The notes below the pieces were generated by a model, which saw only the letters and a program-made list of their open reading frames with translations, was not told where the DNA came from and made no database searches. Below, piece after piece: positions 21,676 to 33,156 of a stretch of DNA of 64,000 nt; position 1 is the first letter of the stretch; each line of letters opens with the position of its first letter. Source of the stretch: Plasmodiophora brassicae (lineage: Eukaryota > Endomyxa: Phytomyxea > Phytomyxea > Plasmodiophorida); contig CP145415.1 of the NCBI GenBank assembly GCA_036867785.1, positions 1,116,001 to 1,180,000 of the forward strand, given 5' to 3'. The position numbers and the translations under genes are program-made.

Positions 21676-23303
21676 TCAGGCGGCGATTTCAGCGCGATGA
21701 GAAACGTTGCGCATGCGATCCGTTTCGTTCCGATTCTTGTGGCAGACAATCTGCCAGCACGTCGAGCTTCCTTGGCTTGCGATGATGGACGACCAGGATA
21801 GGAAGAAGCACCACAATCGGAACCACCAGGTGCCGTACTTGGCCACGATAGCGTCGCGGTTGCTCAGCCATTTGTCGTACCACTGCTTCAGGGTGATCGA
21901 GTAGTGGATCCCGATGTTCTGCACAGACTGAATCTCGAAGCCTGCAGATTCAAGCTGCCCAATCACCCACGCAAGCGGGCAGCTGGCGTCGGCGGCGGGG
22001 AAGATGTAGGTACCCATAAACATGCCCCAGCACAGGTCTTCAAATATCCATCGTCGGCGCAGCCCAGCGATTTGCAGAAAGAACAGGCCATCGTCCTAAT
22101 CGCACCGGGTGAGGTCCTCCTCGCAACCAGCCACCGGACGGACACACCAACCTCAAGCCGATCCTTAACCATCTTGATGAACGACTGGAAGCGAAGGACG
22201 CCGACATGTTCCGCCATCTCGATACACGAGATGCGGTCCCACTTCTGCATCGGAAGATCGCGGTAGTCCATCAGCTGCACATTGCAGATGTCGGCGATCC
22301 TAGGCACGACATGGGGAATCAGAACTCAGTGACCCGTTCCCGTCTAGCCAAACCAGGCGGCGCGTACCCGTCTTTGGCGATGCCTTCGCGCGCCCAGTTG
22401 ATTTGTTCTTGGCAGATGGTGATGCCCATCGTTTTGGCGCCAACGGTCTTGGACGCATGCCGGACCAGAGATCCCCAGCCGCACCCTGCGTACAACGACC
22501 CCCATTACAGATGAACGCAGCACCCATGCGCGCTGTACCGACCAATATCCAGCAGCTTATGCCCCTTCTCCAGATGCAGCATCCTGCAGATATTCGTCAT
22601 CTTCCGCGTTTGCGCGATCTCCAGCGTGTCGTCTTCGGATTTGTAGACGCCACTGGTGTAGATCATCGTGTCACCGAGGAACCAGTTGTAGAAGTCATTG
22701 CCTGGCAGGACGCTCGTCAGGTCTGGACCATCGAACGCGCACCGAACGAACCGCGATTGTAGACGTTGGTGACCTCGCCGTCGTCCATCTGCTTCGAATG
22801 GTACAGCGCCTGGGGGATGAGCGTCGTCAGGAAGTATTTCACGTGCGCCTAGGTACCATCGTCAGACAGGAGACCCGTGCCAGCCCATGCTGACCGAGGC
22901 AGACCCAAGTGATGACGAAGCGGAACAGGTCTTGGCGATGGTTCTTCAGGACCGTGTATAGGTCGCCCTTGAACTCCAGCTTTTCAGCCATGTACGCTTC
23001 GTAGGCAACGTCGATGGGCATCTTGCGACCTTGGTATCTCTGGGCGAGCTCCTTGTCGCGGATCTCGTAGAACGACTCGGTCGGCGCGTCCGTCTCTGGA
23101 CCGGTGATCTCCGAGCAGACTTTCATGACGAGCGCGAACACCACGAGGACGCAGGACAGCACCAGCACCGGTAGACCGATAACCATGGCAGCGGCGCACG
23201 GGATCTGTACCAAGCCCCGCGGCGCCCATACCCACTCGACGACGACACCGGCCGCGACCGCGTAGACGGCGATGGCGGCCCTCAGCGTGGCCAGGATGTC
23301 CAT
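21676..23303 (-). CDS. Sphingolipid C9-methyltransferase (SAM-dependent, membrane-anchored)
   Basis: Six exons on the minus strand. Exon 1 (23303-22905) encodes two N-terminal membrane helices and a cytosolic linker ending DLFRFVITW. A 56-nt intron leads to AHVKYFLTTLIPQALYHSKQ, then NDFYNWFLGDTMIYTSGVY, the SAM motif LLDIGCGWGSL (split by an intron), the ISCIEMAEHVG segment, QIAGLRRRWIFEDL, and FPAADASCPLAWVI. The last exon has HYSITLKQWYDKW and ends at 21676. The two N-terminal helices plus a cyclopropane-synthase-like domain, and near-identical blocks, are typical of fungal enzymes that methylate C9 of the long-chain base of glucosylceramide at the ER/Golgi. It converges on SKI2 with 117 bp between stops. 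The family is clear; the exact acceptor in this organism is inferred. Confidence 0.9.
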
Positions 23304-23761
23304 TGGTCCCTTCGTTCGAACGCCGTGTCACGTGCGCGGCAACTGGCCCGAACCTCAAGTCGTTGCCCGTCGGCGCGCCGCCCACCACCACAGACAGGCA
23401 CGGCCTCCCGACAGTTTATTGGCCGAGTTCTCGTCCCGTGGACGTGCGGGGCCAAAAGTCCTGGTCGAGGGTTTCGACCGTCCCCCCGTTCCGGGCCCAG
23501 GCGCGCGGACTGCGCGCCCAAACTCGACGCTCATCTCAGGCAAGCGGGCGCGACGCGACGTTGATCCGTGCCCGTCGTCCGATCGGCCTATTTTCGGCTG
23601 CGTTGTTGCCCGCGTCGACACGTGGGTGCACGCCGACCGCACTGCGCTCGGGCGTCCCTTGCATCTTCCGACACCAACGTCCATCCGCGTTTGAGGGCAG
23701 GGCGAGCGAAGCACCCGGATCTATATTACACAGGGGGGCCACCGTCGGTTGCGCAACACGC
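23304..23761. other. Intergenic, 458 bp
   Basis: GC-rich sequence with several Arg/Pro-rich shadow frames on both strands; no supported gene. It contains the methyltransferase promoter and the 3' flank of the GPI-type gene. Confidence 0.55.
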
Positions 23762-24424
23762 CTACAGGGCGGCGATGAGAAAGGCGGACCAGACAGCGGC
23801 CGAGATGAAGGCCGGCAGGGCATCCGATTTCGCGGCGATGTGCGAGGATGGCTGGCCGGCGGCGTCCGACGCCGACCCAGACTGGACCTCGACGCCGTTG
23901 TAGCTGCGGACGAAGTCGTTCTCGACGCTGGCCTTGCCGATCAGGACGACGCTGAACACGGTGGCGTGTTCGCCCGGTCGGCACTGCCGGCCGACACTGT
24001 CGGCCACGATGACCTGGTCGAATTTGGTCTGCGGATCGCGGATTGGGATGGGGAGCGTGACGTTCTGTGGGGCGCTGTCTGGTTCCAGTTGGAAGTTCGC
24101 CTTGTAGACGTCCATGTCGACGCCGACGTTGTGCAAGCGCAGCGACAGCGCCAACGGGACGCTGGTCTGGATGACGATCCTGACCGCGTCGACTGATTCC
24201 AGCATGTACTTCTTGGCCGTGTTGTAGAACGTCAAGCCGCTCCACTCGCACGGTTCCCAGTCGATGAACTCGGGGTGGAACACGTACCGGGTCCGGCCCC
24301 ACGGCGGGCAGATGAACGAATCCTGCAAGCGCCCCTTCCCGTAGACGAGAACCTGCCCGTCCGGCGCCGACTCGACAGTAGACACGACGACGACAGCGGC
24401 GACAGCGACGAGCAACGTCTTCAT
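23762..24424 (-). CDS. Predicted secreted, GPI-anchored-type surface protein, family unknown
   Basis: A single exon of 220 residues from the ATG at 24424. The N-terminus MKTLLVAVAAVVVVSTVESA is a typical signal peptide. The mature part has three Cys (two in CPPWGRTRY...WEPCEW and one in RQCRPGE) and a beta-rich pattern with alternating hydrophobics. The C-terminus is a Ser/Ala-rich linker followed by a hydrophobic tail (ALPAFISAAVWSAFLIAAL) with nothing after it, as in GPI-anchor signals. One potential N-glycosylation site (QNVTL) is seen. No family is recognised. Cell-surface location is inferred from the two terminal signals. Confidence 0.8.
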   Translation of the reverse strand: MKTLLVAVAAVVVVSTVESAPDGQVLVYGKGRLQDSFICPPWGRTRYVFHPEFIDWEPCEWSGLTFYNTAKKYMLESVDAVRIVIQTSVPLALSLRLHNVGVDMDVYKANFQLEPDSAPQNVTLPIPIRDPQTKFDQVIVADSVGRQCRPGEHATVFSVVLIGKASVENDFVRSYNGVEVQSGSASDAAGQPSSHIAAKSDALPAFISAAVWSAFLIAAL

Positions 24425-24764
24425 AGGCGACAACGCGACAGATATTGCAATAAACGGAACGCAACGTAAATAACGAAATGCATGTCGACGTCTCGGTCGA
24501 AGCGTCCAAAGCCCCGGTACTTCTGTACCACGTCAGACGCGGCGGCCGTCCCAGCGGCTGAGAATTCAGGTCCAGCGCCCCGTCTCAGACGTAGTGCCCA
24601 CACGCTACAGTACCAGACTTTTCCAGACGCAGTACCCGTCCCAGTTCCAGTCGGAGCGTCCAGATCGGTCTAGAATCCAGGCCAGGCGGCCCAGTCGTCG
24701 GCAGTGGCCACGTTGCAACGCGCCAAAGATACGTGGCGTCAGCGATACGGCACCCAACGAAACA
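24425..24764. other. Intergenic, 340 bp
   Basis: No supported frame. This is the upstream flank of the GPI-type gene and downstream flank of the next minus-strand gene. Confidence 0.5.
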
Positions 24765-25207
24765 TTAGAATGCGTTGTACTCACTATTCTCCTCATACAT
24801 CCACCGGTCTCTCTCGATCTCAGCGACCTTGTCTCGCAAATCGGACAGCACGGATTGCAGTAGGTCTGCACAGACAAGGTCACGCCGCCGGATGAGAGTA
24901 TTCGTCAGCAAGCGTGCAACCACCTCTCCTAGCGTCAGCGTCCTGCGACGCATGGCGCGCATGTTGCCTGGCAATCTTCGTCGCCTGCCCGACGACATCG
25001 TCCCCGCCCGGCGCCGCCCGGATCGGCGTCGACACGCCGCCGAGCTGCGCCATCGTCGACGCATGCACTATCCCCCCGTCAGCAATCACCATCACCAGCG
25101 CCGGCCGCCCATCACATTGCGCACCCACCATCCACCCCGAACAGCGTCAGCGACGGTTCCACGGTGCCGGGGGCGCCGCCGCTCCTCGACGATGATGACG
25201 TCGCCAT
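24765..25207 (-). CDS. Small three-exon protein with a C-terminal amphipathic/coiled-coil helix, unknown
   Basis: Exons 25207-25129, 25067-24924 and 24865-24765 splice over 61-nt and 58-nt introns and total 108 codons including the stop, all in phase. The second intron has a TGACC branch-like motif before its TGTGCAG acceptor. The protein starts MATSSSSRSGGAPG, has a low-complexity middle (HASTMAQLGGVSTPI), and ends in a charged helix DLLQSVLSDLRDKVAEIERD followed by RWMYEENSEYNAF. The splice arithmetic and the well-formed helix argue for a real gene. No family is recognised. It is head-to-head with RFC4, 210 bp between starts, so the two probably share a promoter. Confidence 0.6.
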
Positions 25208-25417
25208 GCGGATTGCAAAATGACGCCGCCGCCGCGCCCCGCCGTCACCTGTGCGATGTACAGTTCCGACTGTACGGCTGCAGTGCCGACGCTGCAACTG
25301 CCGCACCACGGACGACGCGCGACACTGCCAGACGATTGTCTGGAGGGTTAGGCGACAGGCGACTGCCATTTGTCAAAGAAGGCCGTTGCGTGGCATCCGC
25401 CCCGTACGGCATCCGCC

Positions 25418-26875
25418 ATGGTCATGCTGGTCGATGGCGACGAGCGCCAGGGCGGCAACCTGCCCTGGGTCGAGAAATAGTAACGCCGGCGCCGCCCGTG
25501 TAGGAAACGAACAGGACTGAATGCTCGCGTGGGTAGCCGGCCAAAGTCGCTGGATGAGGTCGAGCACCAGGACGGCGTGGTCAAGGCGCTGAAGCAGAGT
25601 CTTCAGACGAACAATGTACGGGGGGTGGGCCTGGTGGATGTTCCAACGTGTTGAGGCGCTGTACAGTTGCCACATTTGCTGTTCTATGGGCCACCGGGCA
25701 CAGGAAAGACGAGCACGATACTCGCCGTTGCGCGACAGCTTTATGGGTACGCGTCCAGCACGCACGTCACCCTATCTGCGCTAGCGAATGACGAACAACC
25801 CATCAGGCCGGAGCTGATGAAGAAACGTGTCAAGGAGCTGAACGCCTCCGATGAGCGCGGTATCAACGTGATTCGTACCAAAGTCAAGGACTTCGCGCAG
25901 ATCGCTATCGGCAACGATAAGGCAAAGTACGCCACACGTAACGAACCCTGCAATGCATGGCGCTAAATTGTTTCTAGTGGGTTCCCCTGCCCGCCATACA
26001 AGATCATTATCCTGGACGAATGCGACTCAATGGTACGTGGCAGCATCGGTTCGCCGTCCTGGAACTAACATGTTATTGTAGACGCAAGATGCGCAGTCGG
26101 CGCTTCGTCGGGTTATGGAGAACTATTCGAAAGTCACTCGCTTTTGCCTTATTTGTTCGTCGCGACCTACCGTGTTCCGCGTTGTCTTGTGCTGACAGGG
26201 TTCTGCAGGCAATTACGTCACCCGCATTATTGACCCGATCGCGTCGCGATGCGCCAAGTTTCGCTTCAAGCCATTGAACCCGGAGTCGATCACGCGTCGC
26301 ATCAGGCATATATGCTCAACCGAGGGCATCGTTGCCCATGATGACGCCATTGACACTGTCCTCTCCATATCGAATGGCGACATGCGCAATGCCATCAACG
26401 TGATGCAAAGCGCACGGCTGCTTCATTTGGAAGGTGACCCCGTAACCGTCGACGTAGGTCCAGCTTGTTGTACAACGAGGGCATGCGGGTAACACTGTCG
26501 CAGACGATCCGAGAGGTCGCAGGCTTCATTCCTGACGAAGTCGTTCAGTCACTGCTGGCGAGCACAGCGACATCCTGCGATGTTGCCGCAATTGAAGTCG
26601 CAGTACAAGAGGTTGTGGCCAACGGGTACCCTGCTGGGCGCATGATCGAACAGTTGCTGGTACTGCTCATCTGACGCGTCATGCGAGGCAGCCTGTCTGA
26701 CCCGGCTGTTCAGGGTGCCGTTGAGAACCAAGTCGATTTAACTGATGCCATGAAGGCACATATCTGCCTGAAGATCGCCGATGTCGACCAAGGCCTTGTT
26801 GACGGTGCTGACGAGTACCTGCAGTTGTTGTCGTTACTGGCGTTTATTCATCGCGTTCGTGCGCGACGGTATTAA
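25418..26875 (+). CDS. RFC4: Replication factor C small subunit (RFC4 type), AAA+ clamp loader
   Basis: The first exon (25418-25479) encodes an N-terminus ending PWVEKY. After a 57-nt intron comes [20 protein letters not shown], the canonical RFC opening. Exon 3 (from 25667) carries Walker [15 protein letters not shown]. Further exons give [22 protein letters not shown], the Walker B/DExx-type box [30 protein letters not shown] (sensor 1 region), [18 protein letters not shown] (arginine finger SRC), and the collar domain ending [23 protein letters not shown]. Introns are 50-60 nt; several interrupt conserved motifs in phase. RFC4 forms the heteropentameric loader that places PCNA on primed DNA. 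Similarity to human RFC4 (yeast Rfc2) is stronger than to other small subunits by these blocks. The alternative start at 25424 would only drop two residues. Confidence 0.93.
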
Positions 26876-27019
26876 CAGGCGACGCCAACTGCCTCCAGTC
26901 ATACGCTGATAAACCATCAGTGATCCCAGCCCTGCGAACACCTCTCAGGTAGCCCACGTACGTAGGTATAGCGCCGTTGGCAAGCCCCAGCTGCACGTGT
27001 CTGGGTTTCAAGAGTATCT

Positions 27020-29550
27020 TTATGACGGCGTTTGGCTTTCATGCCCCTGACGCCTCGTATGGTCCACGTCCAACAGACTCACCAGGCTACGAAAGCTCTC
27101 TTGCAGATCATCACACTCACCGAGCAAGTCTGAGGTGACCAGCAGAACCTACGACGCGTCAGTTCAATGCCAGCCGCTGGGATCAATCGTACGGGGCCAC
27201 TGACACTTTCGCGGTCGAGCTGGGCGACCCAGAGCAACAGCGTAGATGCGGGCGCATCAGGATCGTCGTTTCCGACAACAGGTTGCAGCAGGAATCCAGT
27301 GGTCAAAGATGCGCGCCCAGCGGTACCATTCGAGATCGACCTCTGGACAAGTGCGTATGATCCATCGGGCTCAGCGCGCCACGAACGCAACATCGTAAAC
27401 TCCTGATTCTTGGACGCCATCGATGGAGTTTTGTAGACCTCGTGCAGGACCTGATATGACAATGCACCGATTAGCTTCCTAACGCTAGTATCTGGGTCAA
27501 ATTTGCGCTATACATCTGTATGTTCGTCAAGAGACTGGACAACGGCGCTTGTTTGGACCTTTCGGTCCCACGATAATCGCATTGATTCATCGCAAAGAAC
27601 GGCTTGGATATCGCCTGCTTTGCGAGGTATCGAGCACGCGAGCCTGACAAGGAAGAGACCTTCGGGAGTCTGCTTGTGGACAATCTGCATTGCATGAATG
27701 AGTGCCCCACATACTGGGAAGACAAAGCACGTCCCGACCTGAAGCGTAGCAGCCCCACGAACCGGTGTTTCGATGACCCTCCAACCTTGATCAGACGACG
27801 CGATCTTATGGATACAGTCAAAAGCCGATGCAGCAATCTTCGTTGAACATCAGTTAGGAAGCTGATCATTGTAAGCGGCTGACAGACCGTCTGGAACGAC
27901 GTTTGCTGCAGGTTTGGTGATTCATCGGGCAACGCAGACTGTTCAGCAACAAAGCGACTGCTCTCGCACAGCATTTGCTTCCGCTGCGACCACCGGATAA
28001 ACTTTGAAACGAACACCATTAATATGCAGCGGCCCACATCGCGCGTGCGTGCATGAATACCTCCTGTCTCGCGGTGATGTCAGGCAGGCATTTCTACAGA
28101 GAGTCGTAATGAGCAAGTGTGGTCAAAAGGGAAACCGGACGGCAAAGCACCTCAACAGTAAACTGGGGCACCGTACGAATGAGGATCGACGCAAGTTGGA
28201 AGGCACCCCCAGCACGATCACCCAGAATGTGTCGATGGAGATTCAACCGTTTGAACGACTGATGGTCAATTGTTGACAGCACGTCAAGGAACAGCTGCGC
28301 ATCTAGACTGAGGGTTATCCCTACAAGGTAAACAACAAACAATCTGGCGATCTAACCCTTGTTCTTTTCGACATCTAGTAGACGGCATATCAGGTCTAGA
28401 GCAGCCTTGCTGGCAACAATGGAATATTTTACATCGCCACACACCCAGAACAGCCTATTTGAACAGTGAAAATCAACAAGCCATCGGGCGCACCGCGGGT
28501 AGTGGATACCCGTTCTCGGCCGCATCCGATCCCTCAAAGAGGATCCCGACGAGCTCGGCGGTTAAGCCTAAGCGCAGCATTAGTATCAGGCACTAGCCAG
28601 CCAACCACCATCCATACGTGGACGCTGCGAGAAGAAGTACTGCTGGAATGCCCGAATGCAATGTACCCTGTTGGATCGAGTCAGGGACATCGCGCCTTAG
28701 TGTTAGCGCCAAACGATTGACCGACTTGTTTGGCAGCGTGTTCAGCTGCGATACAAATTCTCGAACCTTCCGCTCCTCGAAACTGAGAGAAGGGACGCCT
28801 CCACCTCGACGCGACCCAGATCCATACGGTGTGGCCGACGATGGTGCTCTCGTCACGCTTTGACTGGAACTGCTATCCCATCAGCGATGTGCGCCCATAC
28901 AGTCCCGTATCAACATACTCATTGTCCGAATCGACCCTGTGGATGTGTCGTGTCAGCATCGGACGAACGCTGTCGGGAACGGACAGGAACTGCATCACGA
29001 CAGGCAACGCCACTAAGCTTCTCGACCTCAGCAGCTCGGTTAAGTATGCTATCACGCAGAGCAAATCAGTGCATCTAGGAATGTGTGCGACAGCCGCCCT
29101 ACATTGTAACTCCATCTTCCGTTTCTCAACAAACTCAACAGCGAGCGATCGTGTCAATCTACCAGGGCCGTTTTACGCAGAGCGGTCGGAGACCCGACCA
29201 AGGTTCCAAACCTTTTCGGCGGTAGGTGCGGTAAACGCAAAGGGGCATCCTTGCTGACGAGGGCAATCTTGAGCAGCTGTTTTACGCATTAAACGTCATT
29301 CGCGAGGTGCTATGATACAGAAATCGAAGCGCACCTCGGTGTGCAACGAGAAGAAGTCGGAGTAGCGCTTGTAGATGACCCATTTGACAGTGAACGACGA
29401 CCGGACTTCGATCTCATACATCTGGCGCGCATCGTCCGGTCAGTATACGGGCGCCCGTCGCTGCCCACAGGCGGCACCCCCCACCGTATACGGCGTCTTC
29501 TGGTCCCGAATCGTATTGCTCGCCGTCACCGTCGCCACCAGCAGGTCCAT
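27020..29550 (-). CDS. PX-START domain lipid-binding protein
   Basis: The ATG at 29550 begins MDLLVATVTASNTIRDQKTP. Spliced exons give a PX domain: YTMYEIEVRSSF, WVIYKRYSDFFSLHTE (the phosphoinositide-binding RRYSDF-like motif), LRLPHLPPK, and FVEKRKMELQ. Introns 29484-29422 and 29334-29277 are certain; the second has TGACG before the acceptor. The middle exons (28.9-27.8 kb) are only partly resolved. A START domain follows: IVHKQTPEGLFLVRL, then MRLSWDRKVQTSAVVQSLDE (27690-27508 region), then VLHEVYKTPSMASKNQEF, TMLRSWRAEPDGSYALVQRS and LLLWVAQLD, ending with a helix and a stop at 27020. PX recruits the protein to endosomal phosphoinositides and START binds a lipid, so lipid transfer or sensing is likely. 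It is head-to-head with glycerol kinase. Confidence 0.78.
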
Positions 29551-29958
29551 GACGACCGCAGTCCGCCCACCGGCCGTCTCTGATCGGCGACGCCTAAAAT
29601 TGCATCGCCAGGCAAATCGGTACGAAATCGGCGCTGCTGCGCCTGGGCGATGCAGCCGCCGATGCAGAATATTGGACAGGGCCGTATGTAGTTCGCGACA
29701 GAGCGACTGCTCGCATTTTATCGACCACGTTCTGCGCAGTTCAAGTGCCCACCTGCTGCAGCTGCAAGTGCAAACGGGTGCCCTGGTGGAACGTGCCTCG
29801 CGGAGTCATTCGGTGGATGCCGACTGTGCCGAGATACGCGCCCGCGCTCTGTGTGTGGGATATAGTGGCCTCCGATTCCTGGAAACGTGGCGAGGCGACA
29901 GGCGGGCCGCGTAGGCGGCCGCCTGCTGTGGGCGTCAGGCATCCCGTATTACACGACG
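29551..29958. promoter_or_regulatory. Divergent intergenic region, PX-START / glycerol kinase, 408 bp
   Basis: Both flanking genes start outward from here. No coding motif and no clear TATA box is seen. A shared bidirectional promoter is inferred from position only. Confidence 0.45.
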
Positions 29959-32249
29959 ATGGCGGCGGCCGCCGGACAGTATGTCGGAGCCGTCGACCAG
30001 GGCACGTCGTCGACCCGGTTCGCGTTGTTTGACCGATCGGGTGCAATGGTTGCCAGTGAGCAGCAGCCCATCAAAATCATCAGCACACGCCCAGGGTACC
30101 GACCGTCTTGCCTGCGTTCGCAAATCGGGAGCCCTGATACCAAGTCATGTTGAAGGTGGGCGGAGCACGACCCGGTCGAAATGCTCGAGATCGTCCGTCG
30201 TTGCATTGGCGAAGTGATGCGCCCTCGGAATTCGTCAGACGTCGTCAGCGTCGGCGTGACGAACCAACGTGAAACGCTGGTCGCCTGGGACCCGCAAACT
30301 GGCTCTCCGTTCTACAACGCGATCCGTACTTCTGAAGCGGACGCATTGCAATTCTCTGTTCATGCTAACAAGTCCCACAGTCTGGCTGGACACGCGTACG
30401 GCTGATACATGCTCGGCTTTGGAGCGGAAAACGGGCTCCAAGGATTACTTCCGTTCTATCTGCGGCCTGCCGATCTCGACCTACTTCTCTGCCGTTAAAA
30501 TGTGTGTCGCATCACTCGGCCTCCGACTGCCATGATGGCTTACACAATCGTCGTCTCAGGATGTGGCTGATGGAGAATGTTCCCGACGTCAAGAAGGCTG
30601 TTAAACAGCGCCGTTGTCTGATCGGGACGGTTGACTGCTGGCTTATCTGGGTGCGCTCGGATTCATGTCAGCGGGAGGAACAAATGGCCTGACACGTGGA
30701 CAGAATCTGACGGGTGGGCCTCAAGGCGGCGTGCATGTTACGGTTTGTCCCTATACTAACGATCTAAAGGAGTGCTGTCTCACGGTGCATCTTCTGTAGG
30801 ATGTTACCAACGCATCGCGTACGATGTTAATGGACCTCAAAACATTGCATTGGAGTCCAGCAGTCTGCGACATGCTGGGCATTCCACGTCATGTACTGCC
30901 GAAGATTGCATCGTATGGGCGGCTGTCGCGTCCACCAAGGGTACTGGTTGCACCGGCTTACTGGTGATGACAGAAGCAGCGAAAAGTACGGCGAGTTCGA
31001 GGAAACGAGTCCATTGGCGCGCATCCCCATATCGGGATGTATTGGCGATCAGCACGCTGGTACGCTTGATGATATAAGTATGGTACCAGGCACATCGCTG
31101 AATTATCATCTCTTCGAAGCAATGCTGGGCCAGCTGTGTTTCCAGCCTGGGCAGGTGAAGACAACGTATGGGACTGGCGCCTTTATGGTCTGCAATACGG
31201 GGCGCAGAATCGTTCAGTCCAAGCATGGCCTGCTAACCACCGTCTGTTTCAAACTGGGACCCAACGCCGACTGTCTGTACGCACTTGAAGTCGGAAATGC
31301 CATGGACGTCCCGATTGCCTAGATCTGACACTTGTGGATGGTTGCAGGGGTCCGTTGCATATGCAGGTGCAATCGTTCAGTGGCTTCGCGACCATCTGGG
31401 CATAATTAACAGTTCGGCGGAGATCAGTATGTCATGGGATATGTAAACCATTGCCGTCCATTCGTACTGATGCAGACACCTTAGACAAGCTTGCCGAGTC
31501 TGTTCCGGACAATGGTAATTGGCTGATTCATTCCAGGTTTGCTCGCCTTTGCTAAAGGGAATTCAGGCGGCGTCTACTTCGTGACGGCTCTATCTGGCCT
31601 CTTTGCACCTCATTGGAGAGATGACGCTCGCGGGTACGCGGTTCTGCGCTGCTCGCTGGTCAACGAACTCACCTTAACGTTTCCAGGCTAATCATTGGAT
31701 TGACGCAACATTCTACAAAGGCCCACATTGCCCGCGCCGTAAGGGACCATTGTACCTCAGCTAGTGCCCATCATTGAAATACTGGGGTGGTAGGCGCTCG
31801 AAGCAGTTTGTTATTCGATTCGCGAGGTCGCGCCAGCGCGTGTGTCCCAGATAGATATTCGACCCGAACTGACGTGCTGTTCAGGTCATGGAGGCCATGG
31901 AGAAAGATTCGGGCACAAAGCTGACTCTCCTTCGCGTTGATGGCGGAATGTCTGTGAGTGACACAATCATGCAGATGCAGGCCAACGTTGTTCAGCTTCA
32001 AACCGAACGCCCCTCTATGCTCGAGACGACTGCCCTGGGGTCAGCAATAATCGTTACTGCCGGCTGTCGCCAATCTGACGTTCCTCGTGTAATAGTGCGG
32101 CAATTGCAGCTGGACTGGCCAGTGGATTTTGGACATCTATCGACGATGTTACTGCCTGCTGTGGGACGTCGTACAAGGTGTTCTCCCCGAACGTTCCCCG
32201 GCCTGTCTATGAAGCCACGTTCTCCAAGTACAAACGGTACAGGATCTAA
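29959..32249 (+). CDS. Glycerol kinase
   Basis: The ATG at 29959 starts [20 protein letters not shown], the FGGY-kinase phosphate-binding opening. The first intron (30096-30155) joins STRPG to [10 protein letters not shown]. Following exons give [115 protein letters not shown] and the C-terminal [12 protein letters not shown], with a stop at 32247-32249. The enzyme phosphorylates glycerol to glycerol-3-phosphate, linking glycerol use to lipid synthesis and glycolysis. Around ten introns of 50-70 nt are present; some small exons between 30.5 and 31.9 kb have approximate limits. All main FGGY motifs are present, so the enzyme looks functional. Confidence 0.92.
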
Positions 32250-32648
32250 CCGTCGGTTGTTAGTCGTGGCATGTTCTTAGCTTGTCCCAATGTACAGAGC
32301 CATTAGGCGGGCCATCGGCTGGATCCCTGGAAGCCCAGAGGAGTCACCGAGCGCACATTCAAAAGGAAAGGTTAGAGCCTCCAACTGGCTCCAGCTGTCA
32401 GCAGTTAGCATCGGGTCGGCGGCAGCTGGTGCGCTTCTGATGCGCCTATTGTCTCGTTGAGCGACATCCCCAGTGCAAGGCAGGCAAGTCTGACATAAAC
32501 TATCTGTCAACGCCTCAACGGTGGCCTGTGCTGCTGCTATGTTTGTCGTATGTGCCGTAGGTTGGCCTCGCAGTCCGTGAGGAGGTGCGTGCGGAGTCCC
32601 ACGGACTCCGCAGCTGCTACCACTGTCTGCCAGCCTTGTGCCCTGCCG
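32250..32648. other. Intergenic, 399 bp
   Basis: A minus-strand frame ending at 32277 (tail GIQPMARLMALYIGTS) looks faintly protein-like and could be the last exon of a tiny gene. I could not find a start or a clean donor for it, so it is not called. Confidence 0.4.
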
Positions 32649-33109
32649 ATGTCTACTGAAGCGAGTGGCGTGTACCTTGCCCCGATAGCGAAGCCGGCCG
32701 CTAACGACAAGTTGACCAAGAGATGCCTGAAACTCGTTAAGAAGGCGACCAAGAGCAAGTCGGTTCGCCGTGGGGTCAAGGAGGTTGTCAAAGCGATCCG
32801 GAAAGGCGAGAAAGGGTACTTGAAACGTGTGGCACGCATGGGTTCCTGTAGAACGCTGACGAGTAACCGTTTAGGGTCTGCATCATGGCCGGAAACATTT
32901 CTCCGATCGATGTTATCTCCCACATCCCTGTGCTGTGCGAAGACAACGGGATCTCCTATATCTATGTCCCGTCGAAGGAGGAGCTCGGTGCAGCCGGTTC
33001 GACGAAACGTCCCACCAGCTGCGTTCTGGTCAAATCCAGTGGAGAGGATGCTTCCCACGACGAGGACTTCCGCAAGGTTCAGAAGTCGATTGTTTCGTTG
33101 CAAGCATGA
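32649..33109 (+). CDS. NHP2: H/ACA snoRNP protein NHP2 (L7Ae family)
   Basis: Exons 32649-32815 and 32875-33109, joined by a 59-nt intron containing CTGAC, give 133 residues. Motifs are the typical L7Ae/NHP2 ones: VYLAPIAKPAA, then LVKKATKSKSVRRGVKEV, KGEKG (split by the intron), VCIMAGNISPIDVISHIPVL, YIYVPSKEELGAA and KRPTSCVLVK. Length is close to the usual 150. NHP2 binds box H/ACA guide RNAs with dyskerin, NOP10 and GAR1 and directs pseudouridylation of rRNA in the nucleolus. The RRGVKEV and GEKG blocks favour NHP2 over ribosomal L7a or SNU13. It converges on HIBADH with only 47 bp between stops. Confidence 0.95.
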
Positions 33110-33156
33110 GTTATCCTACACTTCAACAATATTGAGGCAGAAGCCCTCTGGCTGGT

